Source of the DNA: Eupeodes corollae | Taxonomy: Eukaryota > Arthropoda > Insecta > Diptera > Syrphidae | DNA: 64,000 nucleotides | Reading direction: 5' to 3' | Assembly (NCBI RefSeq): GCF_945859685.1 | Contig: NC_079147.1 | Coordinates: 89,768,315-89,832,314, forward strand | Shown: positions 1-10,988 of the stretch, piece by piece | How positions within the stretch are numbered: position 1 is the stretch's first letter | Layout of the letters: each line of letters opens with the position of its first letter | Program-made: the position numbers and the translations under genes | Notes under the pieces: generated by a model | The model's input: only the letters and a program-made list of their open reading frames with translations | Told to the model about the DNA's origin: nothing | Databases searched by the model: none

Positions 1-526
1 ATGTACCAGTCGATAATCTAGATCTTTTTATTTCAAATGTAGTGATAGGCATTGTCAAAGACAATAACGAGTCACCACAAGTTCTGTCAGGTGGTTTAGA
101 CAGCGAAGGATGTTCCATGACATTCTCCCAATAAGGGATCATGATTTCTTCAGGTGGCATCTGACTTTCGTCAGGGCCAGCAAGAATCGACTTGATACAT
201 CGGTCTTGATGTTTCGCCCAATTCCTTTGGGTAGCGCGATATTCATTTCTTCTTCTTGTTCTATGGTTGAGGCGTTGAGAGACAGGTGTAGGTTGTCTAG
301 CAACGCGATTCGGCCTATTGTTAATCGGAAAAGTTTCGAGAAGAAAAATTCCAAGTCGTGCTATAACATTAATTGCTTGAGAGGCAATTTCATTAAGGAT
401 GGTGGTATTCACTAAGTCAGAATGACGAAGAGATTGGGAATTTAGAAGGTGAGTGTGTAACTCATTCACCCGTTCTGAATCAGATGGGGTGGTTATCGAT
501 GTTTGTGAAAAGGCATCAGAACCAGT
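1..526. other. Unassigned sequence at window start
   Basis: No gene or known element recognised. Short open frames exist on both strands (110-415 plus, 139-354 minus) but overlap each other and show no family motif. The segment ends where the LINE fragment begins near 527, so it is the flank into which the 5'-truncated LINE inserted, or an older unrecognised repeat. Confidence 0.4.
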
Positions 527-634
527 ATCAAGCACGTCTGAAGCCATTCATCAACAACCTGATTGGTCTGAAGCCACACTGACTTCAGACCAGGAAAGTC
601 CACTATCGACCAAATATTCACACTACGGCAGATC

Positions 635-1231
635 TTGGAAAAAACCAAGGAGCTTGAAATCGATACCAACCATCTCTTTATCGATTTTAAAGCCGTGTAT
701 GACAGCATCTATAGGGAAGAGCTCTGCCGAGCAATGTCTAGTTTTGGCATCCATGTCAAACTTATCCGTTTGTGCAGAATGACGATGGAGAATGCACGCT
801 GCTCTATCAAGATCGGAAAAGATCTTAACGATGCATTTGATGTCAAAAAAGGTTTTAGACAAGGCGATGTACCATCATGCGACTTCTTCAACATCGTTCT
901 GGAAAGAATTGTGCAAAACTCAACTGTCAACACCAGAGGCACAATGTTCCAAAGGTCCATCCAATTATTTGGATATGCAGATGATATTGACATAATTGGA
1001 AAATCAAAGCGTGATGTCAGTGGAGCGTTTTTGAGCATTGCGATGAAAGCGAAGAAGATGGGTTTAGTGGTAAATGAAGGCAAGACCAAGTATATGCTTT
1101 CATCAAAAAAGGACATTGAAAAACGACGTCTTGGACAAAACGTCACCATGGACAGCTATAACTTTGAGGTAGTTAAGGACTTTGTCTACCTAGGCACCGC
1201 TATTAATACAGACAACGACACCAGCGCTTAA
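635..1231 (+). pseudogene. RT palm segment of LINE copy A, ends at a premature stop
   Basis: A 198-codon open stretch that carries the RT palm: motif A with D in FIDFKAVYDSI, the GFRQGD motif at about codon 77, and motif C GYADDIDII at about codon 113. All three catalytic aspartates are present. The stop at 1229-1231 replaces an expected Glu codon (DTSA then IKRRITLGNR continues in the same frame), so it is a point nonsense. A frameshift follows before 1332. The first Met is not a natural start; the frame is simply open from the truncated 5' side. Confidence 0.8.
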
Positions 1232-1331
1232 ATCAAACGAAGAATAACTCTTGGAAATCGCTTCTTCTTTCGACTAAGAAGGCAATTGAGTAGTTATAGT
1301 CCTCTCTCGAGCATCTTAAATCACCATCTTT

Positions 1332-1772
1332 ATGACACTCATCATCCTAGTTCTCATTTATTTCGCTGAGGCCTGGACCCTGTCAAAGAATGATGAGAGC
1401 GTCTCAGGATGCTTCGAGAGAAAAATTCTTCGGGTGATTTTTGGTGGCATAGATAGAGAATGGAGGAGAAGATATAACGACGAACTGTACGGGCTGTACA
1501 GGGACACTGGCCTTGTTGGCAGAATTAAAGTCCGACGGCTAAGATGGCTAGGTCATGTAGGGCGGATGGACATCAACGCTCCAGCCCGGAAGGTCTTCGA
1601 ATTCAATCCCGAGGGACGGCGGCGCAGTAGAGGAAGACCGCGACTCAGGTGGCGCACCCAGGTGGGAGATGACCTCAACCAACTTGGCGTGCGAAACTGG
1701 AGACAGCTAGCTAGTAACCGAGCTGGCTGGAGACGCATGTTGGTTGAGGCCCAGGTCCGCCCCGGACTATAG
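1332..1772 (+). pseudogene. LINE copy A C-terminal region
   Basis: This 146-codon frame is offset by one base from the RT palm frame and carries the conserved C-terminus of this LINE type: AEAWTLSKND, CFERKILRVIFG, RWLGHVGRMD, then the Arg-rich GRPRLRW block and WRRMLVEAQVRPGL just before the stop. It lies 5 to 10 bases from the inferred element 3' end at about 1780. The apparent Met start is an artefact of the upstream frameshift. The same C-terminus is in the second copy at 53468-53833. Confidence 0.8.
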
Positions 1773-2029
1773 CGCCACCAAAACAGAAAGTTAAAGGATA
1801 GATTTTTGTAAAAGAATTTTATCTAAAGAAAAGTTGTTTTGAATAAAATCACCCTGACAAAGAAAAGCCCTCCGGAAAAATGTATTTAGACGACATTTTC
1901 AAAATAGTATGGGTAAAATGATTTTTTTTAACACTTCAGAATTTCAGAAAGTGGTTAGCTTATAGCAAACTTCAAACCACGATCAGAGGCTCATCATAAG
2001 ACCATGTGTTAGTTGTTAGTAAGATAATA

Positions 2030-3110
2030 GTTAGTATGATCATGGGTGGACTTTATAATCTTACTTCACTTGAACGTAGACATGACGAATGTACGTCGTT
2101 AATACACAGGATGAACAGAAAAGGGCCAAGATGACTTCCCTGGGGAGCACCAGATTAAGCAACAAAAGGTTCTGAAAGACAATTTCTAAATTTTAAGCAA
2201 TAGGATCTGTTTTTAAGGTATCATTTGATAGAAGTTAAGAAAAATGGTGGAAAACCAATTGGCTATGTTGGTCAAAAGCTTTGGAAAAGTCAATGTATAC
2301 ACAGTCAACTTCATAACCTTGTTCTAAAGCGTTTGAACATATGTTTGAGAATGTAAGGAGATTAGTAACGGTTGATCTTTTTTTCAGAAAACCATGTCGC
2401 TGTTCGCAAATGAGATTTTTACTAAAAAATGCTACACTTTCACAAACAACTTGTTTAAACAATTTAGGAATGCAAGAAAGCTTTGCAATGGGCCTGTAGT
2501 TTGTTATATCCGCCTTGTTACCTTTCTTGAAAATTGGTGTTAGAAATGATTTATTGCATATTCTTAGAAATTTGCATGTTTTTAGAGAAAGTTTGAATAA
2601 GAACGTAAGGGGTTCAACTAAAGCATTACTACACTTTTTTAGTACTATCGGGGGAGTACCATCATCATTCAACGCAGATAAAAGATCAAGGTCAACTGTA
2701 GCACAGGGATGTGACGACAGCTAGTTTGCGAAAAAGAGTGAAGATTATGAAAATATGCTTTATCAACTTCTTCAGGGCTATTAAGAAAGGACTCACGGAA
2801 ATTTGTCGCAAAAGCGTTACAGATATCAACAGTTTTATCTTATGAAAGGTTTTTGTAAGTGAAGTTAACTGAAAAGTCATCAGATTTTTTCTTTAAGTTT
2901 ACAAGATTCCAAAATTTTTTCAGATTATCTTTCAAAGAAGTGTCCATATCAGTAACATAACAAGCGTATAAAAAATTAGAAAGAGACTTAAATTCATTAA
3001 AGAATTCAACATAAACAGAGAAGTTGATTGGAGACAGAGTTTTGAGAGACAAGTTTTCCATGCCTTATTTCTTTGGTTTCGAAGTAAACGCAATTTTTTC
3101 GTGTTAAAAT
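2030..3110 (-). mobile_element. Jockey-like LINE remnant (J1), endonuclease-RT linker and RT
   Basis: Decayed RT on the minus strand. Reading from high to low coordinates: a linker with SLKDNLKKFWNLVNLKK (about 2890-2940), NICNAFATNF (about 2810), the RT start MNDDGTPPIVLKKC (2630-2672), PIFKKGN ... NYRPIAKLS (about 2480-2540), motif A VYIDFSKAFD (2275-2305) and GAPQGSHLGPFLF near 2110-2150. The catalytic YADD region lies beyond the recognisable end. Several frameshifts and stops divide it. The linker wording matches the minus-strand copy at 36.85-38.9 kb in style, suggesting the same or a sister family. Confidence 0.8.
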
Positions 3111-3810
3111 TAATATTTCTTGATATTCTTAAAGGTAGATTTTTTTTAAATCAATTTTTAAGGATCTTAAAAAAATCGATGAAGAAACATTTTAAAACAA
3201 TTCCGGCTCTTTTAAAAATTTGCCATAACGTTCCAAGTTTCCACTTAATTTTAAAAAGTATGCGTCAATAACTTAAGTTGGAAATAACTTAAGTTGAGAT
3301 AAGAATTTCTGCGGGATTTTTTAATCCCTTAACTAAATTAAAGTTTTCTAAAGTTTCTAACGCGTTTAACTTTTTTTCAGCTTAATTGAAATATTGAAGG
3401 CGCTCAACAAAGAGTTGGAGTCAACTGCTCTGAATTCAAGTTGGGAAATAGGCGTTTCTTTTCATAAATTTGCTGGATTTAAAAGTTGTCAATACTACTT
3501 TTTACCCCTGAATCCTTGTTCCATAGTTGCTTGTGGTGTTATGGAACAAGTAAACTAAACCCATTGTTATGACATATTGACTATTTTTGCGATTAAACCG
3601 TATTTGATTGGCTGATCAATGAAATAGTTTGACAAAACTGTCAGTATGGAATTGCCATTCCAATTAACAACTGAAATTTCGTTTCCCTAGTCAAATGGAA
3701 AATCGGTTGATCCTCTACATTTTTGCTTTACTTCTTTTGGGCTTTGGGGGATTTTTTTGACATTATAAGTTGGATTATTTTTGTTCACGTTCACCTATAC
3801 TACCTATAAA
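3111..3810. other. AT-rich sequence, no gene seen
   Basis: No open frame or element recognised. The only clear structure is an 11-base perfect inverted repeat (CTTGTTCCATA at 3515-3525 and its complement at 3540-3550, 14-base loop), which could fold as a hairpin but has no known context. Confidence 0.4.
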
Positions 3811-4099
3811 TCTAATATATAAAATTCTCTTGTCACAGTGTTAGTTGCCATACTCCTTCGAAACGGCTTAACCAATGTCAATGAAATTTTGAATATACAT
3901 TCGGTAGGTCTGAGAATAGGTTTTTATCTATTTTCTTAAATTCCCAAGTGATATTGTTTAATTGCATCAACATCGTACACGGTGCAACGATCTTACGATA
4001 GTATTTAGTGAAGCTGTGTATAATGAATCATTGATTGCTATATAGGGTATTTTGTATAGCCACTGTATTGAATCGTGAACTACAATACAATACTGGAGA

Positions 4100-5115
4100 A
4101 ATGGCAGCGATTGTTGCCCCACTAATGAATGATGAACAAAGAACCATTTATGGCGACATCATTCTCGCAATTTCGGCAGGACAAGCCCGATTCCTTTTTT
4201 TGAATCAATGAGGTGTAACCGGAAAAAACATTCCTTATTTCGATAATTGTTGGTAAAATACGATCAAATAATGGTATCGCATTGGCTATTGCATCTTCTG
4301 AGATAGCGGCAATTTATTGGAGGCAACTCAGTTCATTCAGTATTGCCATTCAGCTCATTTAGTACTGTCAACAAATATTCAGAATAACCCAGACGCGGTG
4401 TACAATATACAAAAAAAAACAATAATTCATTGCCACAGTGCTAAAACAGTGTACAATTAGCATCTGGGACTATGGTACACAAACATTCGCTTGAGGAGTT
4501 GAACAGGACATTCAAAGATATAAAAAAGAACGACAGATAATTTGGCGGAACTCTTTTCAGGTGATTTCACTTCCCGTTATTCTGCTTTCAACGAACGCTA
4601 ATGAGATCAACGCGTGCTTAAAATCATCGCCACTGTGGCGTAATGTTGAAAAATTACAACTGAAAGTAAATATGCGTGTTCAAATGCTCCGCTGAAACAT
4701 TCTCATAGCAAGTGTTAGATATACATAGGCGACGGAAAAGTTGCTACAGACGAAACAGTATAAAGCAAGCTCATGGATTCACAAGATGATCTCATTGACC
4801 AGATATTTCCCGATGTACACAGAGAAAATACAGATCATGAGTGGTTGGCAGAAAGAGCAATTTTAGCAGAAAAAAATGTGGATGTCAACGAATTAAATCT
4901 AAAGATATAACATTTGTTACGAGGAGACTGACACCAAGTCTCCTCTATCTATCGATACAATTTGTGATGCTTCCGAAGCTGTAAATTATCCAAAAGAGTT
5001 TTTGAACTCATTGGATTTACCAGACATGCAACAGCATAATTTACAACTGTATCTGGATCTCCGGTAATTTTGCTGAGTAATTTGAACCCACTACAGATTC
5101 CGAGGTGAAAATAAA
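4100..5115 (+). pseudogene. Helitron helicase (PIF1-like) remnant
   Basis: Broken reading frames give the SF1 helicase core of a Helitron RepHel protein. Near 4129-4180 is LMNDEQRTIYGDIILAISAG, followed by a degenerate Walker A (GVTGKN near 4210-4227), RSNNGIALAIAS (about 4264-4297), HKHSLEELNRTFKDIKKNDR (about 4472-4540), STNANEINACLKSSPLWRNV (about 4589-4650), LIDQIFPDVHRE (about 4790-4830) and a C-terminal LLSNLNP stretch near 5072-5093. Many stops and frameshifts separate the pieces. The helicase would unwind the strand displaced during rolling-circle transposition; this copy cannot make it. Confidence 0.8.
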
Positions 5116-5266
5116 TAAAATTACCATGAATCCCTATTATTTGGTGATTTGTTATTTTATCTATGCGATGCCTCAAGCCATAATCACTTCTATACCACAT
5201 CCTTCCACACCTACAATAAGTTAGTTATTTATTTCTAGGAAACTATTCTCTAGACATTATTTATAT

Positions 5267-5284
5267 GACAACACAATGTTTGTC
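5267..5284 (+). terminator. Helitron 3' terminal hairpin
   Basis: Five-base stem GACAA/TTGTC with an 8-base loop, 11 bases upstream of the CTAG terminus. Helitrons carry a short hairpin at this place that serves as the rolling-circle termination signal; the role here is by analogy. Confidence 0.6.
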
Positions 5285-5295
5285 GGGTCAGCTAG

Positions 5296-6500
5296 TTAAT
5301 AATATAATTTATTAAATATTTTAATTTTGAATATTATAAATATTGTAAACTTACTGATTTTGACAAAAGTTAATCGTTCCGCGGTGGTTTTGGCACGTGC
5401 GTTGTCGTCGTACTGGAAACATGGCGATGCTTTTTTATGTTGAAATGTCAATTTGAGATATTGATACGCTGTTTGAAATCATTTTCTTTTTCCTGTGGCT
5501 TTTTAGCACGTATGTGCTTAAACAAATTTGCATTTAAATTCCATTTCACCACCTATAAGCTGAACACTATCACTTAATTTGTTTATCACGCACAGCATCA
5601 TTTTTAGGTTGGGAAATTATAAATTTTAATTCCACAGCACCATTTAAATTTGAATTGGTTTCGTTTTCTAAGTCTGAAGTTAAAAAACTTTTTTGCAACA
5701 CACATTGTTATTTAATTTAGATTTAAAAAAATCTATTGCTGTTTTTTTTTAATACCTACCCGAACATTTCCGAAATTTTTGTTTTTGAAATATGGATCCA
5801 AAATTGTTTCGATTCAAATAGTTCAATTAAATTTCGAAACATTTTATAATTAATTTAAATAAAATACAGATAAAAGAATTGTATTTAAAATTACTTTTTA
5901 ATTATGATTTTTACTTTTGAATTTTAAAAGCAACGTAAAAGGAACTTGATACTTCAGAACTACTGTCACTAAAAATTATTCAGAACGAAATACAAATAGC
6001 AAAAATTTGATGTTTTGTTTATTTTCCGTATTTTTCACAGCCGATCTCAACACTTAAAAAACTTACACTGAATGCAACCGAAACCAAAAACAAAGCAATT
6101 TAGTGAAATAGAAGTATGATTTGTGTCGGTCCCATCATTTATAATTCTCGGTCGCAACTAATGTGGTTGTTGTTGCTTTTTTTAAAAATATCGCTGACCT
6201 GAATCGAACCCTTTTGGTGCGATCGTTGAGTTTTTCGCGGTCCGCTACCTAAGTTGTTGTTTTACATTTAACCTTTTGATGCGCTCCTTGGACTTGATCG
6301 CAGCCTCTTTATGTGTTTTAGCTCGGCAGCCAACGTCTTTAATTTTTGAAAGATTTGTTGATGAATGAATTGATTTTTTTCGCGAAGTTTTAAAGTTAGA
6401 AAAACCACAACAACGATTGCCTGCAGGCGCACAAGTGGGGCATGAATTTATAGTTAGTTTTAAAGTCTTTATAAATGATTAGCTTCTTCTTTTAAATATT
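5296..6500. other. Non-coding AT-rich stretch
   Basis: No gene or element recognised. It contains a slightly more GC-rich patch at 5385-5430 and a minus-strand B-box-like string (GGTTCGATTC, 6201-6210) without a matching A box. Confidence 0.4.
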
Positions 6501-6504
6501 GTAA

Positions 6505-7180
6505 TTTGTAAATGTCTGATGTATGCTGATAATATGAAATTATTCACAGCAACATATTCACTTGAAGAATGATTATTAATGCAGTTGTGTAATACAAATT
6601 ACAAAATGTTCTTAAATGGTGCAACTACAAGTACAACCATCTTTAGGAGAATTACTCGAACTGTAAAATTTGTAATGTATCTAAATCTTCATCTCTTGAT
6701 GATTTTGAATATACAATTTAAGATATGATTTAAGTCTTGCGAGGCTAAATAAAGCAAATGATCCTGTTGTGATTTTTGATTTAAAGCTTGACTTAAGATC
6801 TCACGTTGATTACATTGTATCTAGAGGTAATTCACTTTTAGGTTTCTTAAAGCGGAACTCAAAAAATTTTAAGGATGCCTATACTTTGAAGACCTTATTA
6901 ATATTTGTAGTTCTACCGATTTTAGAATATTGCAGTATCATCTGCTCTAATGTTTTGAAAACAATATTTTGAAAATAGGAACAGTTCAGAAAAGTTTCAC
7001 TCTTTATACACTTCGAAAACATAACTGGATCAGGTCCTTGCCAGATTATAAATCAAGAGGCTTTTTTATAGATTTAAAAACGCCTAAATATCTGAATCAG
7101 AATAATCTCTTTTGAGATGTATTTAACAATTCTATTTCCTGTTTCATCAGGAGTTTTTTTGCAAACATAAATGAATTATT
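6505..7180 (+). mobile_element. Jockey-like LINE remnant (J2), RT C-terminal part
   Basis: Plus-strand RT fragment beginning at motif C (LMYADNMKLF, about 6515-6545; the second catalytic Asp of YADD has become Asn). It continues with VIFDLKLDLRSHVDYIVSRG ... NSLLGFLKRNSKNF (6769-6870), LLIFVVLPILEYCSI (6893-6940), and a frameshifted VQKSFTLYTLRKHNW (about 6980-7030). This order (DLGV-FD-KL, LGF--R, P-LEY) is the standard thumb region of Jockey-type RT. It is truncated at the 5' side and full of stops. Confidence 0.75.
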
Positions 7181-8587
7181 TTATCTTTCTTTTTCTAGAA
7201 CTAATTAATTTCTAAATAAACCAATAACGCTGTCCCTATATATATTTAATACCTACGGTTTATAGTAAAAATTACCTTGTATGAATAGAGATTGTTTAAA
7301 AAAATAAATATGAAATATGTAATTGATTAATTATTTAATTAAAATATAAAACTAAAATTCTTTGTAAATATGTAGGTATAATATATTACATGGAATTTTA
7401 GTTTTAGAATTTTACTATTTTTTTTTGTAGTTGTTTTGTAACAGCAGTGTCACGGTAAAAATTACCGCGACAAGAACCATTCTCTCCGTCATCCAAATAC
7501 TTGTTCCTCCCTCCTCCATTCCTACAGGTGTTTCCTTCAATCTACTGAGAGAGAGAGGGGCAGCCATGGTCCATCAGCCATCGGTTCACTCTCTCAGTAC
7601 TTTGGAAAGAAACATAATCATTGATGTCGATTTTCTACTTTAACTAAGGTGACAGACGGGCGGTCTTGTCAAATACTAAGAACGGGTGACAGCCAGTCCC
7701 CAAAGAATGAGCATAATTACCACCATAAGTGTCAGACGGATGGTCTGACTGCAGCAAACCAAAATTGGCACGGTCGACACTTGTCTCCAAATGCCGAAGT
7801 TACTCCATGGGAGAATGGCTTCAAGCCCAACTTTTACACCCTCATTATAATTAAATGTACAAGATGGAACGATAACGTAAGTCCCTATTTCCCAAATCTG
7901 CGCGAAAGTCAAACGAAATAACTTAAAAACGCGTGTAGCAAACTTCTGCCACATTTCTCTTCCCACAATTGGTTTTAATCGAAACTTATTAATTTCCATC
8001 AAGTTTCCACAATTATATTTGTTTTTCTGGGAAAGAGAAAATTGGTTAAGGAAGGAAGGGAAATCTGGCAGGAGAAATAAGCTAAGTATAATAGTTTGGT
8101 TTATTTGATTAAAAAAAAAAATTTTCCGTTGAATCACATTATTTCGTTGTCGAGACATTGTTCAAAAAAAAATTATCGTTTGGCTTTGGCTGTTCGCTTT
8201 ATTTCCGAAAATTACGGAACTCGTGACCCGCTTAAAATAAAACCGTTAACATTTTTTTTCGGGACTAAACGTTACCGGTCCATCTTATCTTTCCTGAATA
8301 ACGATTTGTTTCTTTGTTTAAAAGATCCTGGGTTTTAGCCCTACTTAATTGCAAGGTTTCCCAGGCAATTTACTTAACAATAAATATTTTAAAAAATTAA
8401 TTCCAAGACTTAATCTTTTATTGAAACTTCTTTCACCGTCGGTTTCGCTCCGAAGGTTTGCAATTTCCTTAATTATAAAAAAAAATTGCTGGTGCCCTAT
8501 TTCTCAATTTCAAGATAGACACCCCTGTGGTCACCAACATTTTTATATTCTCATCAATTTAATTGATCTCCTACGATATCATCTCAA
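7181..8587. other. Unassigned region with overlapping unrecognised frames
   Basis: No family recognised. A 160-codon frame on the minus strand (7676-8158) overlaps a 90-codon plus frame (7649-7921). Two similar 22-base strings (7649-7670 and 7728-7749, both containing CAGACGG) occur 79 bases apart, and 7451-7467 contains a small palindrome (CGGTAA/TTACCG). It may be an old transposon of a family I do not know. I would not call a gene here. Confidence 0.35.
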
Positions 8588-8590
8588 TTA

Positions 8591-8939
8591 TGGCTGAAAC
8601 ACATACACGCTTCAGTTTCGGCTTCGTCTGCGTTACGTTAGGCTTGCTTCGAGGTTGCTTTGAATGACATTTCTATTATTTCATCCCTCCAAAGAGCAAA
8701 TATATTGTTTGTTGACATTTTTTTAATGCTGATGAGCTGTCAGGCAAAGCAAATGTTCAGAAAATTGAACTAGAGCTTCCGTTTGGAGTCACATTACGTT
8801 ACATTACATTCTTTTTCTTACGATTTTCAAACAAAACGTGAGGTCGAAGCTACATTGTGATAGCATGCATTGAATTCCTATGGCTGAACTCGTAAACGTC
8901 AGGCGAAGCCGAAGCTGAAGCGTGTATGTGATTTAGCCA
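8591..8939. mobile_element. MITE with about 50-base terminal inverted repeats and TTA target duplication
   Basis: The left end TGGCTGAAACACATACACGC and the reverse complement of the right end (TGGCTAAATCACATACACGC) match at 18 of 20 positions. The similarity continues through CTTCAG-TTCGGCTTCG to about 50 bases. TTA flanks both ends (8588-8590 and 8940-8942). At 349 bases it has no coding capacity. A 3-base TTA duplication is the PIF/Harbinger signature, so a Harbinger-type MITE is the best guess; superfamily is inference because no transposase is present. Confidence 0.75.
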
Positions 8940-9059
8940 TTAGGATATCAATTTATTCGCTGAACCCACCCTAAGCTGAGTGGCCGGAAATATCAGCATC
9001 ATACGTGCTGAATGTGCTAAATTTTTTTCTACGACCTTCTTTACGTTATAGGTTCTAGT

Positions 9060-9134
9060 CTTCGTCGTAGGTTCGTTCGAGATCGTCGTGGTCGTAGTCG
9101 TGGTCGCCGTCGTCGTCGTCGTCGCGTCGCGTAG
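9060..9134. repeat. GTC-rich trinucleotide microsatellite
   Basis: Imperfect run of GTC/GTG triplets (for example CGTCGTCGTCGTCGTCG near 9108-9125) in otherwise AT-rich DNA. No open frame uses it. Confidence 0.8.
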
Positions 9135-9351
9135 AAAAAATATAGCAACAGCAGATCTTCGATCAATTGATGAAATAAATAAATAAAGTTGAAAACAAAA
9201 AACGAGCTCACATGTCTAACATGTACATATATACCAAAAACCTTTTTGGAATGTTAGTTGGCATTGTCTTGAGAAAAAAACCGTGACTGCCACTTTTTAA
9301 TTTTATTATTTTAAGCTTTATTCACTCATTAATTCATTTAAGAGGTTAGTA

Positions 9352-10654
9352 AAGGGTGTCCCAAAATTAACGCAAGATTTGAATTAAATAGAAAACGCCG
9401 TTTTTAGTCTTTTGATAGTTATATTTTCATTGACTCGTAAAGTACATAGGATAGGGTTATGTATGGGATAACACATCGGATAAATGGACTCCACGGCTTT
9501 GCATGCACATGCGCACTCTTTTGTTGAAATTTTCCATGACCATTCTGCATAACTGTGGCTGAATTTCGTTCATGCAGAGTTGAATCTCCTCCTTTAATGC
9601 ACGGGTAGTTGTGAGCTTGCTGACATAGACTTGTGATCTTAAATAACCCCATAAAAAGAAGTCTAATGGTGTTAAATCACAATATCTAGGAGGCCAATTT
9701 TGATCACCGAAACGAGAGAGTACACGACCTGGAAATGTCTCATGCAGTAATTGAATTGTTTCACGGGCTGTATGACATGTGGCACCGTCTTGTTAAAACC
9801 ACATATTGGACACATCAATATCATCCAATTTTGGCAGAAAGAACTGTGTAATCATGTCGCGATATCGAGCACCAGTAACAGTCACTGCTTGGCCAACATC
9901 ATTTTCAAAAAAATAAGGCCCAATTATGCCTCCAGCCCAAAATCCACACCATACAGTCACGCATTGTGGATGCATTTGTTTTTCGACAATCACATGTGGG
10001 TTCTCCGAACCCCAAATGCGGCAATTTTGGCGATTGACAAAGCCATCAAGATGAAAATGTTCTTCATCGCTTAGGATGATTTTGCTCGAAAAATCAGGGT
10101 CCATTTGTTGATGTTCAATAATCCATTCAACGAACTCTCTTCTCTGTCCATGGTCATTAGGCTTCATTTGTTGTGTTAATTGAATTTTGTAAGCATGATG
10201 ACACAGATCTTTGGTGAGTATACGCTGTAGAGAGGTTCTTGAAATTTGCAATTCTTGTCCACGACGTCGAATTGAGGTTCCTGGATTGTCAGCAACATTC
10301 TCACGCACTGCTTCGACATTCACATTTGAACGGCTTGTTTTTGGACGACCAGTGTGTTTGGCGTCTCCAACGGATCCAGTCTCCATGAATTTTTCAATTA
10401 ATCTTTTCACATTTGACGAAGTTAAAACACTATTTCGACCATATTTTGTATAAAATTTTCGAACTGCAGCCGCCAAGCTTTCACTATTTTTGAAATATTC
10501 TTTAATAATGAAAACACGTTGTTCTATCGTGTAACGCTCCATTTTTAATAACCCTATACTGTTAGCTGTCAAATTGCTTTTTTTCAGGGTTGCCAACACT
10601 TCACTGCACAAATGGCTGCAAATTCAAATCTTGCGTTAATTTTGGGACACCCTT
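9352..10654 (-). mobile_element. Complete mariner element M1 (DD41D, rosa-like)
   Basis: A full-length Tc1/mariner transposon of 1303 bases. Its terminal inverted repeats are 34 bases and perfectly matched (9352-9385 and 10621-10654, outer end AAGGGTGTCCCAAAATTAAC), and it is flanked by TA on both sides (9350-9351 and 10655-10656). It encodes a single transposase on the minus strand, damaged by only one stop codon. The perfect inverted repeats and single lesion mark it as one of the youngest insertions in the window. Confidence 0.93.
9457..10542 (-). pseudogene. Mariner transposase with a single nonsense codon
   Basis: Cut-and-paste transposase of the Tc1/mariner family; 361 codons plus stop. 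I chose the ATG at 10542 (MERYTIEQRV) because the second mariner aligns to the same length there. N-terminal helix-turn-helix DNA-binding region (codons about 5-120, with RRRGQELQISRTSLQRIL as the second helical part). Catalytic residues: D in IILSDEEHF, D252 in QDGATCH, and D294 in TPLDFFLWG. The last two have 41 residues between them, so the signature is DD41D, as in the rosa group of mariners. Codon 250 (9793-9795) is TAA where the related copy has CAA, a C-to-T nonsense two codons before the second catalytic Asp. The rest of the frame stays open to the natural stop at 9457-9459. Confidence 0.92.
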
Positions 10655-10656
10655 TA

Positions 10657-10988
10657 GTACATTTTTTGTTACATTAAAGATGGTCGATGATTTTTAGCGG
10701 CGGAAAATTTGAAAGTTTAAGAATTTTATTACAAATTTAGGATCTAGACATTTTAAGCTATATTCGAAATGATTTTTTATTTACATGTTAGAATGTTTAA
10801 TTCAAGTTTAGACTTTAAGTTTTACATTTAAATTAAAGTTTAAGTATTAATAATATCAAATTGAAAATAATATAAGTTTTAAGTCAAAAGTTAATTTAAA
10901 TATAGATTTTAAGTGAATTCAAAAAAATAGTTTAAAAAAATTTAATAATAGATTGATGAACTGCTTGTGATTCAACAGTTTATTTAAC
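10657..10988. other. AT-rich flank, no gene seen
   Basis: Simple AT-rich sequence between the mariner and repeat R1; nothing recognised. Confidence 0.4.

Larger units (their letters stand above)
527..1780 (+). mobile_element. RTE-like LINE copy A, 5'-truncated reverse transcriptase
   Basis: Non-LTR retrotransposon fragment encoding the reverse transcriptase (RT) part of an endonuclease-RT protein. It opens in the RT fingers (LKPFINNLIG near 530), continues through RT motif A (FIDFKAVYD, about 677-705) and motif C with the catalytic YADD (about 973-985), and ends in the C-terminal stretch RWLGHVGRM ... RGRPRLRWRTQ ... AGWRRMLVEA at 1540-1770. It shares closely matching sequence with the copy at 51.9-53.9 kb, whose 3' end carries a TAAG tail. 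The endonuclease half is missing, as expected for 5' truncation. Clade assignment (RTE or related, 'craniofacial development protein 2-like' in fly annotations) is from memory of the family. Confidence 0.85.
3811..5295 (+). mobile_element. Helitron with both termini and decayed helicase
   Basis: The element begins TCTAATATATAAAATTCTC directly after A3810 and ends with CTAG at 5292-5295 directly before T5296, the A|TC...CTAG|T arrangement expected of rolling-circle Helitrons that insert between A and T. The 5' end also matches the insect Helitron wording I know (TCTTGTCACAG ... CGAAACGGCTTAACC). A hairpin (GACAA/TTGTC, 5267-5284) sits 11 bases from the 3' end, as in the family. Inside are pieces of the Helitron helicase in the plus orientation. 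The Rep (HUH nuclease) domain was not found, so this is a non-autonomous, internally deleted copy. Confidence 0.85.

Noticed and set aside
709..1149. 146-codon minus-strand frame
   Set aside because: Antisense of the RT palm in LINE copy A.
6201..6210. B-box-like GGTTCGATTC on the minus strand as a tRNA or SINE
   Set aside because: No A box at the right distance and no T-arm pairing; probably chance.
7676..8158. 160-codon minus-strand frame as a possible gene
   Set aside because: No recognisable domain and an overlapping frame on the other strand.
9751..10074. Plus-strand frame of 107 codons
   Set aside because: Antisense of the mariner M1 transposase.
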